DNA of 64,000 nt from Sphingopyxis sp. (lineage in GTDB: Bacteria > Pseudomonadota > Alphaproteobacteria > Sphingomonadales > Sphingomonadaceae): NCBI GenBank assembly GCA_002733865.1, contig NVXM01000032.1, forward strand, positions 1 through 64,000, in the 5' to 3' direction. The translations under genes were made by a program, and so were the position numbers. The notes below the pieces were generated by a model. The model saw only the letters and a list, made by a program, of their open reading frames with translations, did no database searches and was not told the origin of the DNA. Each line of letters begins with the position of its first letter. Position 1 is the stretch's first letter. Below are positions 8,718 to 17,507 of the stretch, one piece after another.

Positions 8718-9514
8718 CAGGCGTAATAGGCCACGCTTTGCATCGCGGTTGCCATCAGTTCGCGGCGGCTGTTCCAGATACTCATATATTGGCTGCTCGC
8801 CCCGTGATCGGCATGATGGGTATGGGAATCGATCAGCCACCAACCGTCCCGGGTGCTGATCTGTTCAGCGATAATATTGACCTGCCAGTTCATCGAACTG
8901 ACCATGGCATTTTTGTCGAGCAATCCCATCACCGAGGGCGGCAGGCTGTCGCACATGCAGAGGATTTCAGCCACCGGGTCCAGACCGTCGCGCTGTTTCA
9001 GCCGCATCCAGCGGGTCAGACGGTTGGTCTTGGTGCTGGTGTCAATCCGCTTGCCGACATATTCCATATTCGAGGTGAAAAATTGCGGCGGACCGCTGTG
9101 CAAATCCGCACCGTCCGGCAGTTCGGGAAAGTCCGGTTCGACAATGTCCGATGTCCGTACTTCCGTGGCGCGCGGGGCGGCAAATATGAAGTTGCAATGC
9201 AGTCCAAGGCCTTTGTCGCCAAAGATTTCTGATTGCACAAAGGCCGTGCTTTTGCCGCGGCGCAGCATCGTCGCTTCCGCCGTCAACGTCCCGAACAGCG
9301 GTCCGATGAAGGCAATTTGGGCCGAGCGTAGTGGCGGCAGATCGTCCTCAATATGGCTGGCGGCATGATAGGCGAGCGCACCGGAAAGGCCGCCAAAGGC
9401 CGTACGCCCCTGGGTCCAGCTTTGTGGCAATATAATGGGATGATCGGGGCCACCCGCTCCACATTGGTCAAGCAGATCGGAAAGAGCGACGGGCTGATAT
9501 TCTGTTTCGGTCAT
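8717..9514 (-). CDS. Acyl-CoA thioesterase-like (double hot-dog, TesB-type) protein
   Basis: This 265-residue protein resembles the thioesterase superfamily of tandem hot-dog domains (4HBT_3/TesB-like). N-terminal WTQGRTAFGGLSGALAYHAA matches the helix-bearing segment of the first hot-dog, and later SQYMSIWNSRRELMATAMQS matches the end of the second. I cannot point to a catalytic residue with certainty. It is the first gene of a coupled pair with the oxidoreductase/methyltransferase fusion (TGATG overlap), so the two probably act on the same acyl substrate. The gene starts at ATG 9514 and diverges from ihfA. Confidence 0.75.
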   Translation of the reverse strand: MTETEYQPVALSDLLDQCGAGGPDHPIILPQSWTQGRTAFGGLSGALAYHAASHIEDDLPPLRSAQIAFIGPLFGTLTAEATMLRRGKSTAFVQSEIFGDKGLGLHCNFIFAAPRATEVRTSDIVEPDFPELPDGADLHSGPPQFFTSNMEYVGKRIDTSTKTNRLTRWMRLKQRDGLDPVAEILCMCDSLPPSVMGLLDKNAMVSSMNWQVNIIAEQISTRDGWWLIDSHTHHADHGASSQYMSIWNSRRELMATAMQSVAYYA

Positions 9515-9636
9515 CCATTCCGCTTATCGGGCTAGTCGGCTGAAATCTACTGATAAGTTTGCTGCCGACATTTACAAAAGCAACTATCTGCTTTATAGCT
9601 TTGTTGTTTTTCAATCTCTTAATGGGAGATATTGTG

Positions 9637-9936
9637 ATGAGCTATAGCAACACCCTGACGCGCGCTGACCTTGCCGATACGATGAACCGGCAGGTTGGGC
9701 TTTCCCGTGCCGATAGCGCGGTCATGGTGGAAACGATCCTCAACCATATGATCGATGCGCTTGTCGACGGCGAGAATGTGAAGATTTCGGGCTTCGGAAC
9801 GTTCGTTTTGCGCGATAAGGGAGAGCGCACCGGCCGCAACCCCAAGACCGGGATCGAAGTGCCGATCGCACCGCGCCGGGTGCTTACATTCCGCGCCAGT
9901 CAAACGATGCGTGACAGGATTATCGCCGCAGGTTAA
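9637..9936 (+). CDS. ihfA: Integration host factor subunit alpha
   Basis: This 99-residue HU/IHF-family protein has the usual IhfA length. It shows the N-terminal dimerisation helices (TLTRADLADTMNRQVGLSR), the VKISGFGTFVLRDKGERTGR core and the DNA-bending arm with NPKTGIEVPIAPRRVLTF, including the intercalating proline region. ATG 9637 is preceded by GGGAGAT at good spacing; the in-frame upstream sequence is a hydrophobic leader-like stretch without a family match. It is followed by a MerR-family gene 28 bp later, an arrangement widely seen in alphaproteobacteria. It bends DNA to assist transcription, replication and recombination. Confidence 0.95.
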   Translation: MSYSNTLTRADLADTMNRQVGLSRADSAVMVETILNHMIDALVDGENVKISGFGTFVLRDKGERTGRNPKTGIEVPIAPRRVLTFRASQTMRDRIIAAG

Positions 9937-9964
9937 TGGACCCGGCGAACCGGGAGAGTAGAGT

Positions 9965-10351
9965 ATGAGCAAGGATCAAGGGGCTTTTCGCACCATCGGA
10001 GAGCTGTCGAAAGAACTCGGTATCAAGCCCCATATCCTGCGTTACTGGGAAGACCAGTTTGCGGTCCTGAACCCGCTCAAGCGCGCCGGTGCGCGCCGCC
10101 ATTACCGGCCCGAAGATGTCGAGATCGTCAAGACGATCAACCGCCTGCTCAACGAAGAAGGCTATACGATCAAGGGGGCGCGAAAATTTCTGGCCGCCCG
10201 CAACAAGGAACCTGCGATCGTTCTCGGTGCTCCGCAACCGGACGGCGCAGCGCTGTCCTCGGCGGGAAAGCCGGATGAGAATGATAGTTTGATTGTGGCG
10301 GAACTCAAATCGATCCGCGATCAGTTGTCCGAGGCGCTTGCCGCCGCTTAG
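9965..10351 (+). CDS. MerR-family transcriptional regulator
   Basis: This 128-residue protein has an N-terminal MerR winged helix-turn-helix: FRTIGELSKELGIKPHILRY, WEDQF and RRHYRPEDVEIVKTINRLL. The C-terminal part is short, without the cysteine set of metal-sensing members, and ends in a coiled-coil-like helix (IVAELKSIRDQLSEALAAA) for dimerisation. CGGGAGAG precedes ATG 9965. It sits directly after ihfA, probably in the same transcript. Its ligand and targets are unknown. Confidence 0.9.
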   Translation: MSKDQGAFRTIGELSKELGIKPHILRYWEDQFAVLNPLKRAGARRHYRPEDVEIVKTINRLLNEEGYTIKGARKFLAARNKEPAIVLGAPQPDGAALSSAGKPDENDSLIVAELKSIRDQLSEALAAA

Positions 10352-10393
10352 CTGCTGGGCAAAGAGAAGCGGGCCAGCCCTCGCAAGCCATGT

Positions 10394-10777
10394 TCACTCT
10401 TCACTGTCATCGATATTACGCTCTGCGAACCATTTGCGCAGATCTGCTGCCTGACAGCCGGTAAAGCCGTTGGTGCCCACTGCCGAACAGCTGTTCGGGC
10501 GTTCCAGCCGCGCCTGGTCTTCGTGATTCTGAAACTGCGTCGTCCACGCCATGGGATAATGAGTCTCTTCTTCCTTTTCCTTCTCGCGCACGGCCTTCGG
10601 TATCCGGTATCGCTCCTCTTCAGGCCGGTGGGCACATACGACGATTTCGCCCCCGGTCGACTCCGGGCATTCGTCGTCGCCATAGGTTATGAGAACCGAC
10701 CATCGTTCGGGTTCGCTGGCGGCAGGGTCGTTTGTTTCGGCACTCGCGGGTGACGGGATCGCGAAGAGACTTGCCAT
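10394..10777 (-). CDS. Hypothetical exported protein (sphingomonad-type), start codon uncertain
   Basis: This 127-residue protein is not a family I can name. It begins MASLFAIPSPASA-E, which looks like the end of a signal peptide, and the mature part has two cysteine pairs (DDECPES and IVVCAHRP; NSCSAV and TGCQAAD). No ribosome site lies near ATG 10777. The same frame continues upstream to ATC 10813, giving IKYFPARFWFTIMASLFA, a normal signal-peptide n- and h-region, and AAGGA lies exactly 8 nt before that ATC. The true start may therefore be a non-AUG codon, or an ATG mutated to ATC. Transcription is convergent with the MerR gene. Confidence 0.6.
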   Translation of the reverse strand: MASLFAIPSPASAETNDPAASEPERWSVLITYGDDECPESTGGEIVVCAHRPEEERYRIPKAVREKEKEEETHYPMAWTTQFQNHEDQARLERPNSCSAVGTNGFTGCQAADLRKWFAERNIDDSEE

Positions 10778-10913
10778 GATGGTGAACCAGAAACGGGCCG
10801 GGAAATATTTGATAGCAACGATCCTTGATCCATGGGAAGCCGGGCCTTGCTATTTTCGCTACAGTGAGTCGCCTTTCCATCACATGAATGGGTGGGTGTT
10901 CGCCAAAAATCAC

Positions 10914-11456
10914 CTAGTCGTAATTCGGCCCCAGTTCCGGATCCAGGTCACGTGGTCGGGTGAGGCGGTCGAGCGTACCGCATTGTTCGGTGATTTGCTC
11001 CCAGCTATCAATGGCCAGCGTCATCTCGGCCAGCGTGGCCGTCGGATATTTTGTCTCGACCTCCTGGCGGGCCGGTGAGGAACCATCGTCGGGCACGAGG
11101 TCAAAGATCAGATCTTCCAGCCCGGGATTATGGCCGACCATCAGGATATGATCGGCCTCGGCCTCGGCACCGCGCAACACATCGAGCAGGGTCGCCGAAG
11201 AGGCGAGATAAATCTTGCGGTCCCAGGTCGGCTCCATAACCAAACCGCTGGCCTCTTCAACATTCTCCAATGTTTCAATCACCCGCACGGCGGGCGAAGC
11301 GAGAATCTGGTCGAAGCGCAGTCCTTTGCGCTTGATAAACTTCCCCATTACCGCTGCGGCACGTTTGCCCTTTGTGTTGAGAGGCCGGTCGAAATCGCGA
11401 TCAACCGGATCGTCCCAGCTGGATTTAGCGTGGCGCAGGAGTGTGAGTTTTTTCAT
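10914..11456 (-). CDS. sixA: SixA-like histidine phosphatase
   Basis: This 180-residue histidine-phosphatase (phosphoglycerate mutase-fold) protein carries the catalytic LLRHAKSSW motif at the N terminus (His8), followed by the RPLNTKGKRAA element. The second catalytic histidine is in MVGHNPGLEDL. SixA removes phosphate from phosphohistidine proteins; the real substrate here is not known. Its ATG overlaps the stop of the upstream DinG-like helicase by 4 nt (ATGA), so it is the last gene of a NnrU-helicase-SixA unit. Confidence 0.85.
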   Translation of the reverse strand: MKKLTLLRHAKSSWDDPVDRDFDRPLNTKGKRAAAVMGKFIKRKGLRFDQILASPAVRVIETLENVEEASGLVMEPTWDRKIYLASSATLLDVLRGAEAEADHILMVGHNPGLEDLIFDLVPDDGSSPARQEVETKYPTATLAEMTLAIDSWEQITEQCGTLDRLTRPRDLDPELGPNYD

Positions 11457-14191
11457 CGCGGATTGTCATGCATCAAACTTGTTTCAGTTGGAAGACCGGA
11501 TTCTATCATTTCAGATTTCGCCCTGCGGATCTCCGCCAGTGCCTGCTCGAGCGGCATGCGCTCGATCGGCGTGCCTTCGGGAAAGGCGCTGAGCAGGCGC
11601 GACGGGAATGCCGATGAAAGAATGACAAAATGGCCATGGTCGTCGGCGCGGCGAATGATCCGGCCAAAAGCCTGAGCCAGTCTTGCGCGAATGATCCGGT
11701 CATCATAGGCGCTGCCGCCGCCCGCCAGCCGGCGGGCGCGATGGAGAATATTGGGGCGCGGCCATGGTACCGACTCCATCACTACCAGCCGCAGGCTCTG
11801 GCCCGGAACATCGACGCCGTCGCGCAGCGCATCGGTACCGAGCAGGCTGGCCTTGGGATCGTCGCGGAAGATGTCGACCAGTGTGCCGGTGTCGATCGGA
11901 TCGACATGCTGGGCGTAGATCGGCAGGCCGCTTTGCGCCATGCGATCGGCAATCCGCGCATAGACGGTACGCAGGCGGCGGATCGCGGTGAACAGGCCGA
12001 GCGTGCCACCACCGGATGCCTCGATCAATTGCGCATAGGCGCCGGCCAGCCCGGCCATATCGCCGCGCTTCACATCGGTGACGATGATGACTTTGGCCTG
12101 ATTGACATAGTCGAACGGGCTCGCAACCTCGAATTCCTGTGGGGCGTGCTCAAGATGGATCGCGCCACTGCGCGCCCGCGCGGTTTCCCAGCCACCGCCA
12201 CCTTTCAATGTAGCCGAGGTGATCATCACGCCGTGGGCGGGTTTGGTCACGACTTCGGTCACCGGAATGGTCGGATCGAGCCAATGGCGGCAAATGCCGA
12301 TATCATATTCGCGCCCCTCGAACCGGTCGATCATCAGCCAGTCGACAAAATCGGGGTCAGCGGGTCCGCCAATGCGCGACAATAGCGAAAGCCAGCCTGA
12401 CAACGTATCGCAGCGCCAGCCGAGGCTCGACAGCGCCCCTTCCATGCGCGCTCTGGCCTGGGCATCCATCCAGTCCGGTCCTTCCTCGATCAGATGCTCG
12501 ATGCGCTGACCCAGACGCACCAATGGTCGGAGCAGGGCGTCCATCGCTTCGGCAGCGGTGGCGACCGCATCAATCATCGGCCCTTCCACATCGGACAGTT
12601 CGGTTTCGAGGCCATAGCCGGCATCGGCGCTCTGACTTTCATCGCGGGCGAAGACCATGGCGCGAACTTCCAGTAACAGCGCCTCGATCGGGCCAAAGGG
12701 TTCGCCTTCGCTCAGCCTCTGCAGCCAGCCATCTCCGGGCAGCGCTTCTGCTGCCAGACGCGCGCTTTCGATCGCCCGGCCGCCTTCCTCATCATAAGAG
12801 GCAAGATCGGCGAGACGCGCAGCGAGACCGCGCCGTCGGCCACGACTCTTCGTTTCCGGACCGATCACCCAGCGCCGTATCTCGATCGCTTCCTGTCCGG
12901 AAAGCCGCGCGGCAAACATTGAATCGGCCGCATCGAACAGATGATGGCCTTCGTCAAAAATCAGGCGGGTGGGGCGGTTCTGCTGTTCGCGTCCTCGTGC
13001 TGCATTGACCATGACCAGAGCATGGTTGGCGATCACGATATCAGCCTGCTGGCTGGCTCTGGCGGCTTTCTCGATAAAGCATTTTCGGTAATGCGGGCAA
13101 CCGGCATAGACGCATTCGCCGCGCCGGTCGGTCAGCGCGGTCGCACCATTGCGCCGGAACAAAGTGGTCAGCCAGCCCGGCAGATCGCCGCCGATCATGT
13201 CGCCGTCCTTGCTGTAGGCGGCCCAGCGCGCGACGAGATGGGCGAGGATCGCCGCCCGACCGGTGAACCCGCCCTGCAAGGCGTCTTCCAGATTGAGCAG
13301 ACAGAGATAATTTTCTCGGCCCTTGCGCACCACCACTTTCTTGCGAAATGTAGTTTCGTCGGGGTAGATGCGCCGGGTTTCCCGATCCAGCTGGCGTTGC
13401 AGCGCTTTGGTGAAGGTTGAGATCCATACTGCGCCGCCGGCCTGGCTGGACCAGAGCGAGGCGGGCGCCAGATAGCCGAGCGTCTTGCCGATACCCGTGC
13501 CGGCTTCGGCGAGCAGCATATTGGGCGCGCCTTTTGCCTTCCGCGGATTGAAGATATGGGTCACCGCTGCGGCATAGTCCTTCTGGCCCTTGCGATCCTC
13601 CGCGCCTTTCCCGGTCAGGCCATTGAGCGTAGCGAGCGTATCGTCCTGGTCCAATGTGACTGATCTGGGTGCCGGCCGCGGCGGTTCCTCTTCCCATTCT
13701 TCGAGTTTGGAGAACAGCCAGCGTTCCGCCTCGACCGGCTTCTCCAGTTTTTTGCCCACTTCCGCTGCCCAGGGCCAGCGCAGCCGATACAGCGCCTGCG
13801 CGCTGCTCCAGGCACCTTCCCGTTCTTTCCAGAACGGCGCTTCCAGTCCGTCGAGCAAGAAGCTCGCCGCCTGTCGATAAAGACTGGCAATATCAGCCTC
13901 TTGATCCGGCGGGATCAGCCCCAGTGTTTTGGCGATGCCAGCCGGTGTCGGGACAATAAACTGTGCCGGATGAATGAAGGCGAAGAGCTCGAGCAGGTCC
14001 AGACCGGAGAGATCGGGATAGCCGAGCCTTTGTCCCAACAGCGGCGCGTTGAGCAGGATATGCGGTGTTTCCGCAACACGGCCAATCGCTTCCCCCTTGC
14101 CGATTGCGCGGGTTTCGCCGTCGCTCGAACAGATCCAGATGCCGCTATGGCTGGCGTGCAGTGCGGGATAGGGAAGGGAGTATTCGGTCAA
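11453..14191 (-). CDS. ATP-dependent DNA helicase, DinG/XPD family
   Basis: This superfamily 2 helicase has about 912 residues. Visible motifs are Walker A AEAGTGIGKTLGY, four cysteines of an XPD-type iron-sulfur cluster (YLC in the first strand, then GECVYAGCPHYRKC), Walker B LIFDEGHHLFD (DEGH in place of DEAH), and motif VI QAFGRIIRRADDHG. Such enzymes unwind DNA with 5'-3' polarity and act in repair, often on R-loops or damaged DNA. TTG 14191 is taken as start because it follows the NnrU stop by 16 nt and the upstream frame lies inside nnrU; no downstream ATG exists for a long way. It is co-transcribed with NnrU and SixA. Confidence 0.85.
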   Translation of the reverse strand: MTEYSLPYPALHASHSGIWICSSDGETRAIGKGEAIGRVAETPHILLNAPLLGQRLGYPDLSGLDLLELFAFIHPAQFIVPTPAGIAKTLGLIPPDQEADIASLYRQAASFLLDGLEAPFWKEREGAWSSAQALYRLRWPWAAEVGKKLEKPVEAERWLFSKLEEWEEEPPRPAPRSVTLDQDDTLATLNGLTGKGAEDRKGQKDYAAAVTHIFNPRKAKGAPNMLLAEAGTGIGKTLGYLAPASLWSSQAGGAVWISTFTKALQRQLDRETRRIYPDETTFRKKVVVRKGRENYLCLLNLEDALQGGFTGRAAILAHLVARWAAYSKDGDMIGGDLPGWLTTLFRRNGATALTDRRGECVYAGCPHYRKCFIEKAARASQQADIVIANHALVMVNAARGREQQNRPTRLIFDEGHHLFDAADSMFAARLSGQEAIEIRRWVIGPETKSRGRRRGLAARLADLASYDEEGGRAIESARLAAEALPGDGWLQRLSEGEPFGPIEALLLEVRAMVFARDESQSADAGYGLETELSDVEGPMIDAVATAAEAMDALLRPLVRLGQRIEHLIEEGPDWMDAQARARMEGALSSLGWRCDTLSGWLSLLSRIGGPADPDFVDWLMIDRFEGREYDIGICRHWLDPTIPVTEVVTKPAHGVMITSATLKGGGGWETARARSGAIHLEHAPQEFEVASPFDYVNQAKVIIVTDVKRGDMAGLAGAYAQLIEASGGGTLGLFTAIRRLRTVYARIADRMAQSGLPIYAQHVDPIDTGTLVDIFRDDPKASLLGTDALRDGVDVPGQSLRLVVMESVPWPRPNILHRARRLAGGGSAYDDRIIRARLAQAFGRIIRRADDHGHFVILSSAFPSRLLSAFPEGTPIERMPLEQALAEIRRAKSEMIESGLPTETSLMHDNPR

Positions 14192-14207
14192 GACAATTGC
14201 GTCGCTA

Positions 14208-14786
14208 TCAGGCCGCTTGTGAACCGATGAGTGCAACGCCCGCAAAATATTGATGCGTGGCGAACAAGATCGCATAGAGGACGAGTGCGATGACGACACT
14301 CAGCACTTCCCGGCCCGGTGTCGCCACTTCCGGCGGCTTGACCCATTTGCCCTCGTGGCGCGACACGGTGATGATCGAAATCAGCGCCCAAAGACCAAGT
14401 CCCCCGAACAGCACCAGCGACTTGTTATCGCCGTTGGCAAGCAAATGGCCAATCGTCCAGATTAAAAAGCCGTTGAGCATCGGGTGCCGGATCCATTGTT
14501 TTACGCGCGATTTTCCCTGTGCCACACCGATCAGATATATGGCGAAGATCATCAGCAACATGTTCAGATGGCGGCCCCAGACCGGTGGATCATAGACAAA
14601 TTCTGCGGGGGTCGTGCGCCAGCCGTAAATCATCAGGCCGACTGCTGTGAGAAGCAGCAAGGCCGCGAGACCCTTGTGCGGCCCTTCGCCGATTGCCCCC
14701 TGAATCGAGGCGCGCAGACCGGGCGTGACCGATTTCATCAGATGAACGAGGCTCCACAAGAGCACCCCTGCGACCAAATATGTCAT
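14208..14786 (-). CDS. NnrU-family membrane protein
   Basis: This 192-residue integral membrane protein has about six hydrophobic segments and the conserved GLALLLL-type and IRHPMLNGFLIWTIGHLLANGD motif of the NnrU family (isoprenylcysteine methyltransferase-like membrane fold). NnrU proteins were linked to nitric-oxide reduction in denitrifiers, but in sphingomonads that role is unproven. ATG 14786 has AGGAGA 8 nt upstream. The same frame stays open far upstream through lysK on the other strand, but that part is not coding. It is first gene of the NnrU-helicase-SixA unit and divergent from lysK. Confidence 0.85.
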   Translation of the reverse strand: MTYLVAGVLLWSLVHLMKSVTPGLRASIQGAIGEGPHKGLAALLLLTAVGLMIYGWRTTPAEFVYDPPVWGRHLNMLLMIFAIYLIGVAQGKSRVKQWIRHPMLNGFLIWTIGHLLANGDNKSLVLFGGLGLWALISIITVSRHEGKWVKPPEVATPGREVLSVVIALVLYAILFATHQYFAGVALIGSQAA

Positions 14787-14876
14787 CACCAATCTCCTGC
14801 TTTTGTCCTGTTCTAACTTGCTATACAGGCTAAGGCCACTATTTGCGCAGCATAGGCAGAAAAACAGGACAAATTT

Positions 14877-16457
14877 GTGACCGACTATCGTGAAGCAGCA
14901 GAGAATTCCAAAGCGTGGCCGTTTGAGGAAGCCCGCAAGCTGCTCAAGCGCTATCGCGGCGAGCGGGGCGCTCCTGCGCCCAAGCCCGGTGGCGAACCGA
15001 TGCTGTTCGAAACCGGCTACGGTCCTTCGGGCCTGCCGCATATCGGCACGTTCAACGAAGTGTTGCGAACGACCATGGTCCGTCATGCCTACGAAACGCT
15101 GACCGGCAATCCGACCCGGCTGATCGCGTTCAGCGATGATATGGACGGTTTCCGCAAGGTGCCGACCAATGTTCCCAATCAGGAGATGCTGGCAGAGCAT
15201 CTGCACAAGCCGCTGACGCAGGTTCCGGATCCGTTCGGGAAGTTCGAGAGCTTCGCCGCGCACAACAACGCGATGTTGCGCGATTTTCTCGATCAGTTCG
15301 GTTTTGACTATGAATTCATGTCGTCGACCGAACAATATCAATCCGGTGCCTTCGACGAGACGCTGAAGCTGGTGCTGGCGCGCAACCAGCAGATTCTCGA
15401 TATCATGCTGCCGACGCTGGGCAAGGAACGCCAAGCGACCTATTCGCCGATCCTGCCGATCAGTCCGAAAACCGGCCATGTGCTGCAGGTGCCGGTAGAG
15501 ATTGTCGATGCCGAAGCTGGTCTTGTCCGGTTCGAGGATCAGGGCGAGCTGATCGAACACAATATTCTGTCCGGCGGTGCCAAGCTGCAATGGAAGGTCG
15601 ACTGGGCGATGCGCTGGACCGCGCTTGGCGTTGATTATGAAATGTACGGCAAGGATCTGACCGACAGCGGTATCCAGTCGGGCAAGATCGCCAAGGTGCT
15701 GGGCGCGCGCAAGCCGGAAGGCTTGATCTACGAAATGTTTCTCGACGAGAAGGGTGAGAAGATTTCCAAGTCCAAGGGTAATGGCCTCAGTCTGGAAGAA
15801 TGGCTGCGCTACGGGTCTGAGAACAGCCTGGCCTTCTATATCTTCCGCGAACCAAAGTCGGCCAAGCAATTGCACATGGGCGTCATCCCCAAGGCGGTCG
15901 ATGAATATTTCCAGTTTCGCGCTAACTGGCACGATCAGGACGCCAGCAAGCGGCTCGGCAACGCGGTGCATCACGTGCACAATGGTGATGTGCCGACCGA
16001 TACGATCCCGGTCACCTTCGGCCTGCTGCTGAATCTGGTTGGCGTCATGGGGGATGCGGATCGCGAGCAGATCTGGGGCTATTTGCGGCAATATGCGCCG
16101 GATGCCACGCCGGAGCGCTATCCCGATCTCGACGAGCTGATCGGCAATGCAATGGCATATCACAGGGACTTCATCGCCCCGACCCTGCACCGCCGCAAGC
16201 CGGAAGGCGTCGAAGTGGCTGCGCTCCAGCGGCTGGACAGTGAACTGGGTCAGTTACCCGATGATGCAGCGGCCGAAGATATTCAGACCATCGTCTATAC
16301 GATCGGCAAGGAATGCGGCTTTGACAATCTGCGCGACTGGTTCAAGGCGCTGTACGAGACCTTGCTTGGTTCCTCGCAGGGACCGCGGATGGGCAGCTTT
16401 ATCGCCCTCTACGGCATCGGCAACACCCGCAAGCTGATCGCAGACGCGCTGGCATGA
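14877..16457 (+). CDS. lysK: Class I lysyl-tRNA synthetase
   Basis: This 526-residue class I LysRS is the archaeal/alphaproteobacterial type, unrelated to the class II LysRS of most bacteria. It charges tRNA-Lys with lysine. The HIGH-type signature is TGYGPSGLPHIGTFNEV (about residues 46-62) and the KMSKS loop is GEKISKSKGNG (about 297-307). The start is GTG 14877 with ACAGGACAA upstream. Its stop overlaps the start of the asparaginase-domain gene (ATGA). The family match is full length with nothing missing. Confidence 0.95.
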   Translation: MTDYREAAENSKAWPFEEARKLLKRYRGERGAPAPKPGGEPMLFETGYGPSGLPHIGTFNEVLRTTMVRHAYETLTGNPTRLIAFSDDMDGFRKVPTNVPNQEMLAEHLHKPLTQVPDPFGKFESFAAHNNAMLRDFLDQFGFDYEFMSSTEQYQSGAFDETLKLVLARNQQILDIMLPTLGKERQATYSPILPISPKTGHVLQVPVEIVDAEAGLVRFEDQGELIEHNILSGGAKLQWKVDWAMRWTALGVDYEMYGKDLTDSGIQSGKIAKVLGARKPEGLIYEMFLDEKGEKISKSKGNGLSLEEWLRYGSENSLAFYIFREPKSAKQLHMGVIPKAVDEYFQFRANWHDQDASKRLGNAVHHVHNGDVPTDTIPVTFGLLLNLVGVMGDADREQIWGYLRQYAPDATPERYPDLDELIGNAMAYHRDFIAPTLHRRKPEGVEVAALQRLDSELGQLPDDAAAEDIQTIVYTIGKECGFDNLRDWFKALYETLLGSSQGPRMGSFIALYGIGNTRKLIADALA

Positions 16458-16933
16458 TCGATATCTTCACCACTGGCGGCACGATCGACAAGGTCTATTT
16501 CGATGCCCTGTCCGAGTACCAGATCGGCGCGACGGCGTTGCCGGATATCCTGTCCGAGAATAATGTCTTTGTACCGCACCGGGTGACGCAGCTGATGCGC
16601 AAGGACAGTCTCGAGCTGACCGATGCCGACCGGGCGGCCGTCCATCAAGCGGTGGCGGCGAGCGACGCCGACAAGATATTGGTGACGCACGGCACCGACA
16701 CGATGGTGCAGACCGCGCGGCTGTTGTCCGACGTCAGCGGCAAGACTATCGTGCTGACCGGCGCGATGCAGCCGGCGACGCTGCGCAACAGCGATGCCGA
16801 GTTTAACGTCGGCTTTGCCCTTGCGGCGACCCAGACGCTGCCGCCAGGCGTCTATATCGCGATGAACGGCGAGGTGTTCGATCCGGCGAAGGTCCACAAG
16901 GATCGCTCGGCGCACCGGTTCATCCGCGATTAG
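16454..16933 (+). CDS. Stand-alone asparaginase N-terminal domain protein
   Basis: This 159-residue protein corresponds only to the N-terminal half of L-asparaginases. The first catalytic threonine motif IFTTGGTIDKVYFD and the second motif VTHGTDTMVQTA are both present, as is VLTGAMQP. The C-terminal domain that completes the active site across the dimer interface is absent, so activity as a classical asparaginase is uncertain. The ATG overlaps the lysK stop by 4 nt, implying translational coupling. Similar short 'asparaginase domain' proteins are known in proteobacteria. Confidence 0.8.
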   Translation: MIDIFTTGGTIDKVYFDALSEYQIGATALPDILSENNVFVPHRVTQLMRKDSLELTDADRAAVHQAVAASDADKILVTHGTDTMVQTARLLSDVSGKTIVLTGAMQPATLRNSDAEFNVGFALAATQTLPPGVYIAMNGEVFDPAKVHKDRSAHRFIRD

Positions 16934-16967
16934 CGCAGGCTTTTCATAGCGGCGACGGAGACACCCC

Positions 16968-17507
16968 ATGCAGAAGCGGACAGTCGAGCAACTCAGCGAG
17001 CAATTGCTGCACAAGCCGGTCGGAGCGCTGACGCCCGAAGAACGGGGTGTGCTCGAGGCGATTGTCTCCCGCCAGATCGTTGCCGATGATGCCGGTGAAC
17101 TGGCGGAAGAACGGGCCAGCTTTGGCGAGCGTCTGTCGGACCGGGTTGCGGCGGTTGGCGGGTCCTGGGGCTTTATCATCGCCTTTGCTCTGGTGCTGTT
17201 CGCGTGGATGCTGCTCAACTCCAAGATTTTGGGAAAGTTCGATGTCGGCTTTGACCCCTATCCCTTCATCTTTCTCAACCTGATGCTGTCAACGCTGGCG
17301 GCGGTGCAGGCGCCGATCATCATGATGAGCCAGAACCGCGCTTCCAACAAGGACCGGATCGCGGCGGCGCATGACTATGAGGTCAACCTGCGCGCCGAAA
17401 TCGATATCATCCGGCTGCACGAGAAGATCGATGTGTTGATGATCGAGAAGATGGCGAAGCTGGAAGCGGACCTCGGCGAGATCAAGGCTGCGGTCGGGAA
17501 GGCCTAG
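16968..17507 (+). CDS. DUF1003 membrane protein
   Basis: This 179-residue protein belongs to the DUF1003 family. A cytoplasmic N-terminal helix region is followed by two membrane segments (WGFIIAFALVLFAWMLLN and FIFLNLMLSTLAAVQAPIIM), then the family motif MMSQNRASNKDR and a coiled-coil-like acidic/basic tail. Function is unknown. ATG 16968 is preceded by CGGAGAC. Its stop overlaps the stop of the convergent desaturase gene by 4 nt, leaving no room for a separate terminator. Confidence 0.85.
   Translation: MQKRTVEQLSEQLLHKPVGALTPEERGVLEAIVSRQIVADDAGELAEERASFGERLSDRVAAVGGSWGFIIAFALVLFAWMLLNSKILGKFDVGFDPYPFIFLNLMLSTLAAVQAPIIMMSQNRASNKDRIAAAHDYEVNLRAEIDIIRLHEKIDVLMIEKMAKLEADLGEIKAAVGKA

Noticed and set aside
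14787..16190. Long minus-strand open frame opposite lysK
   Set aside because: It is the open upstream extension of the NnrU frame; the plus-strand lysK has all family motifs and NnrU has its own start at 14786.
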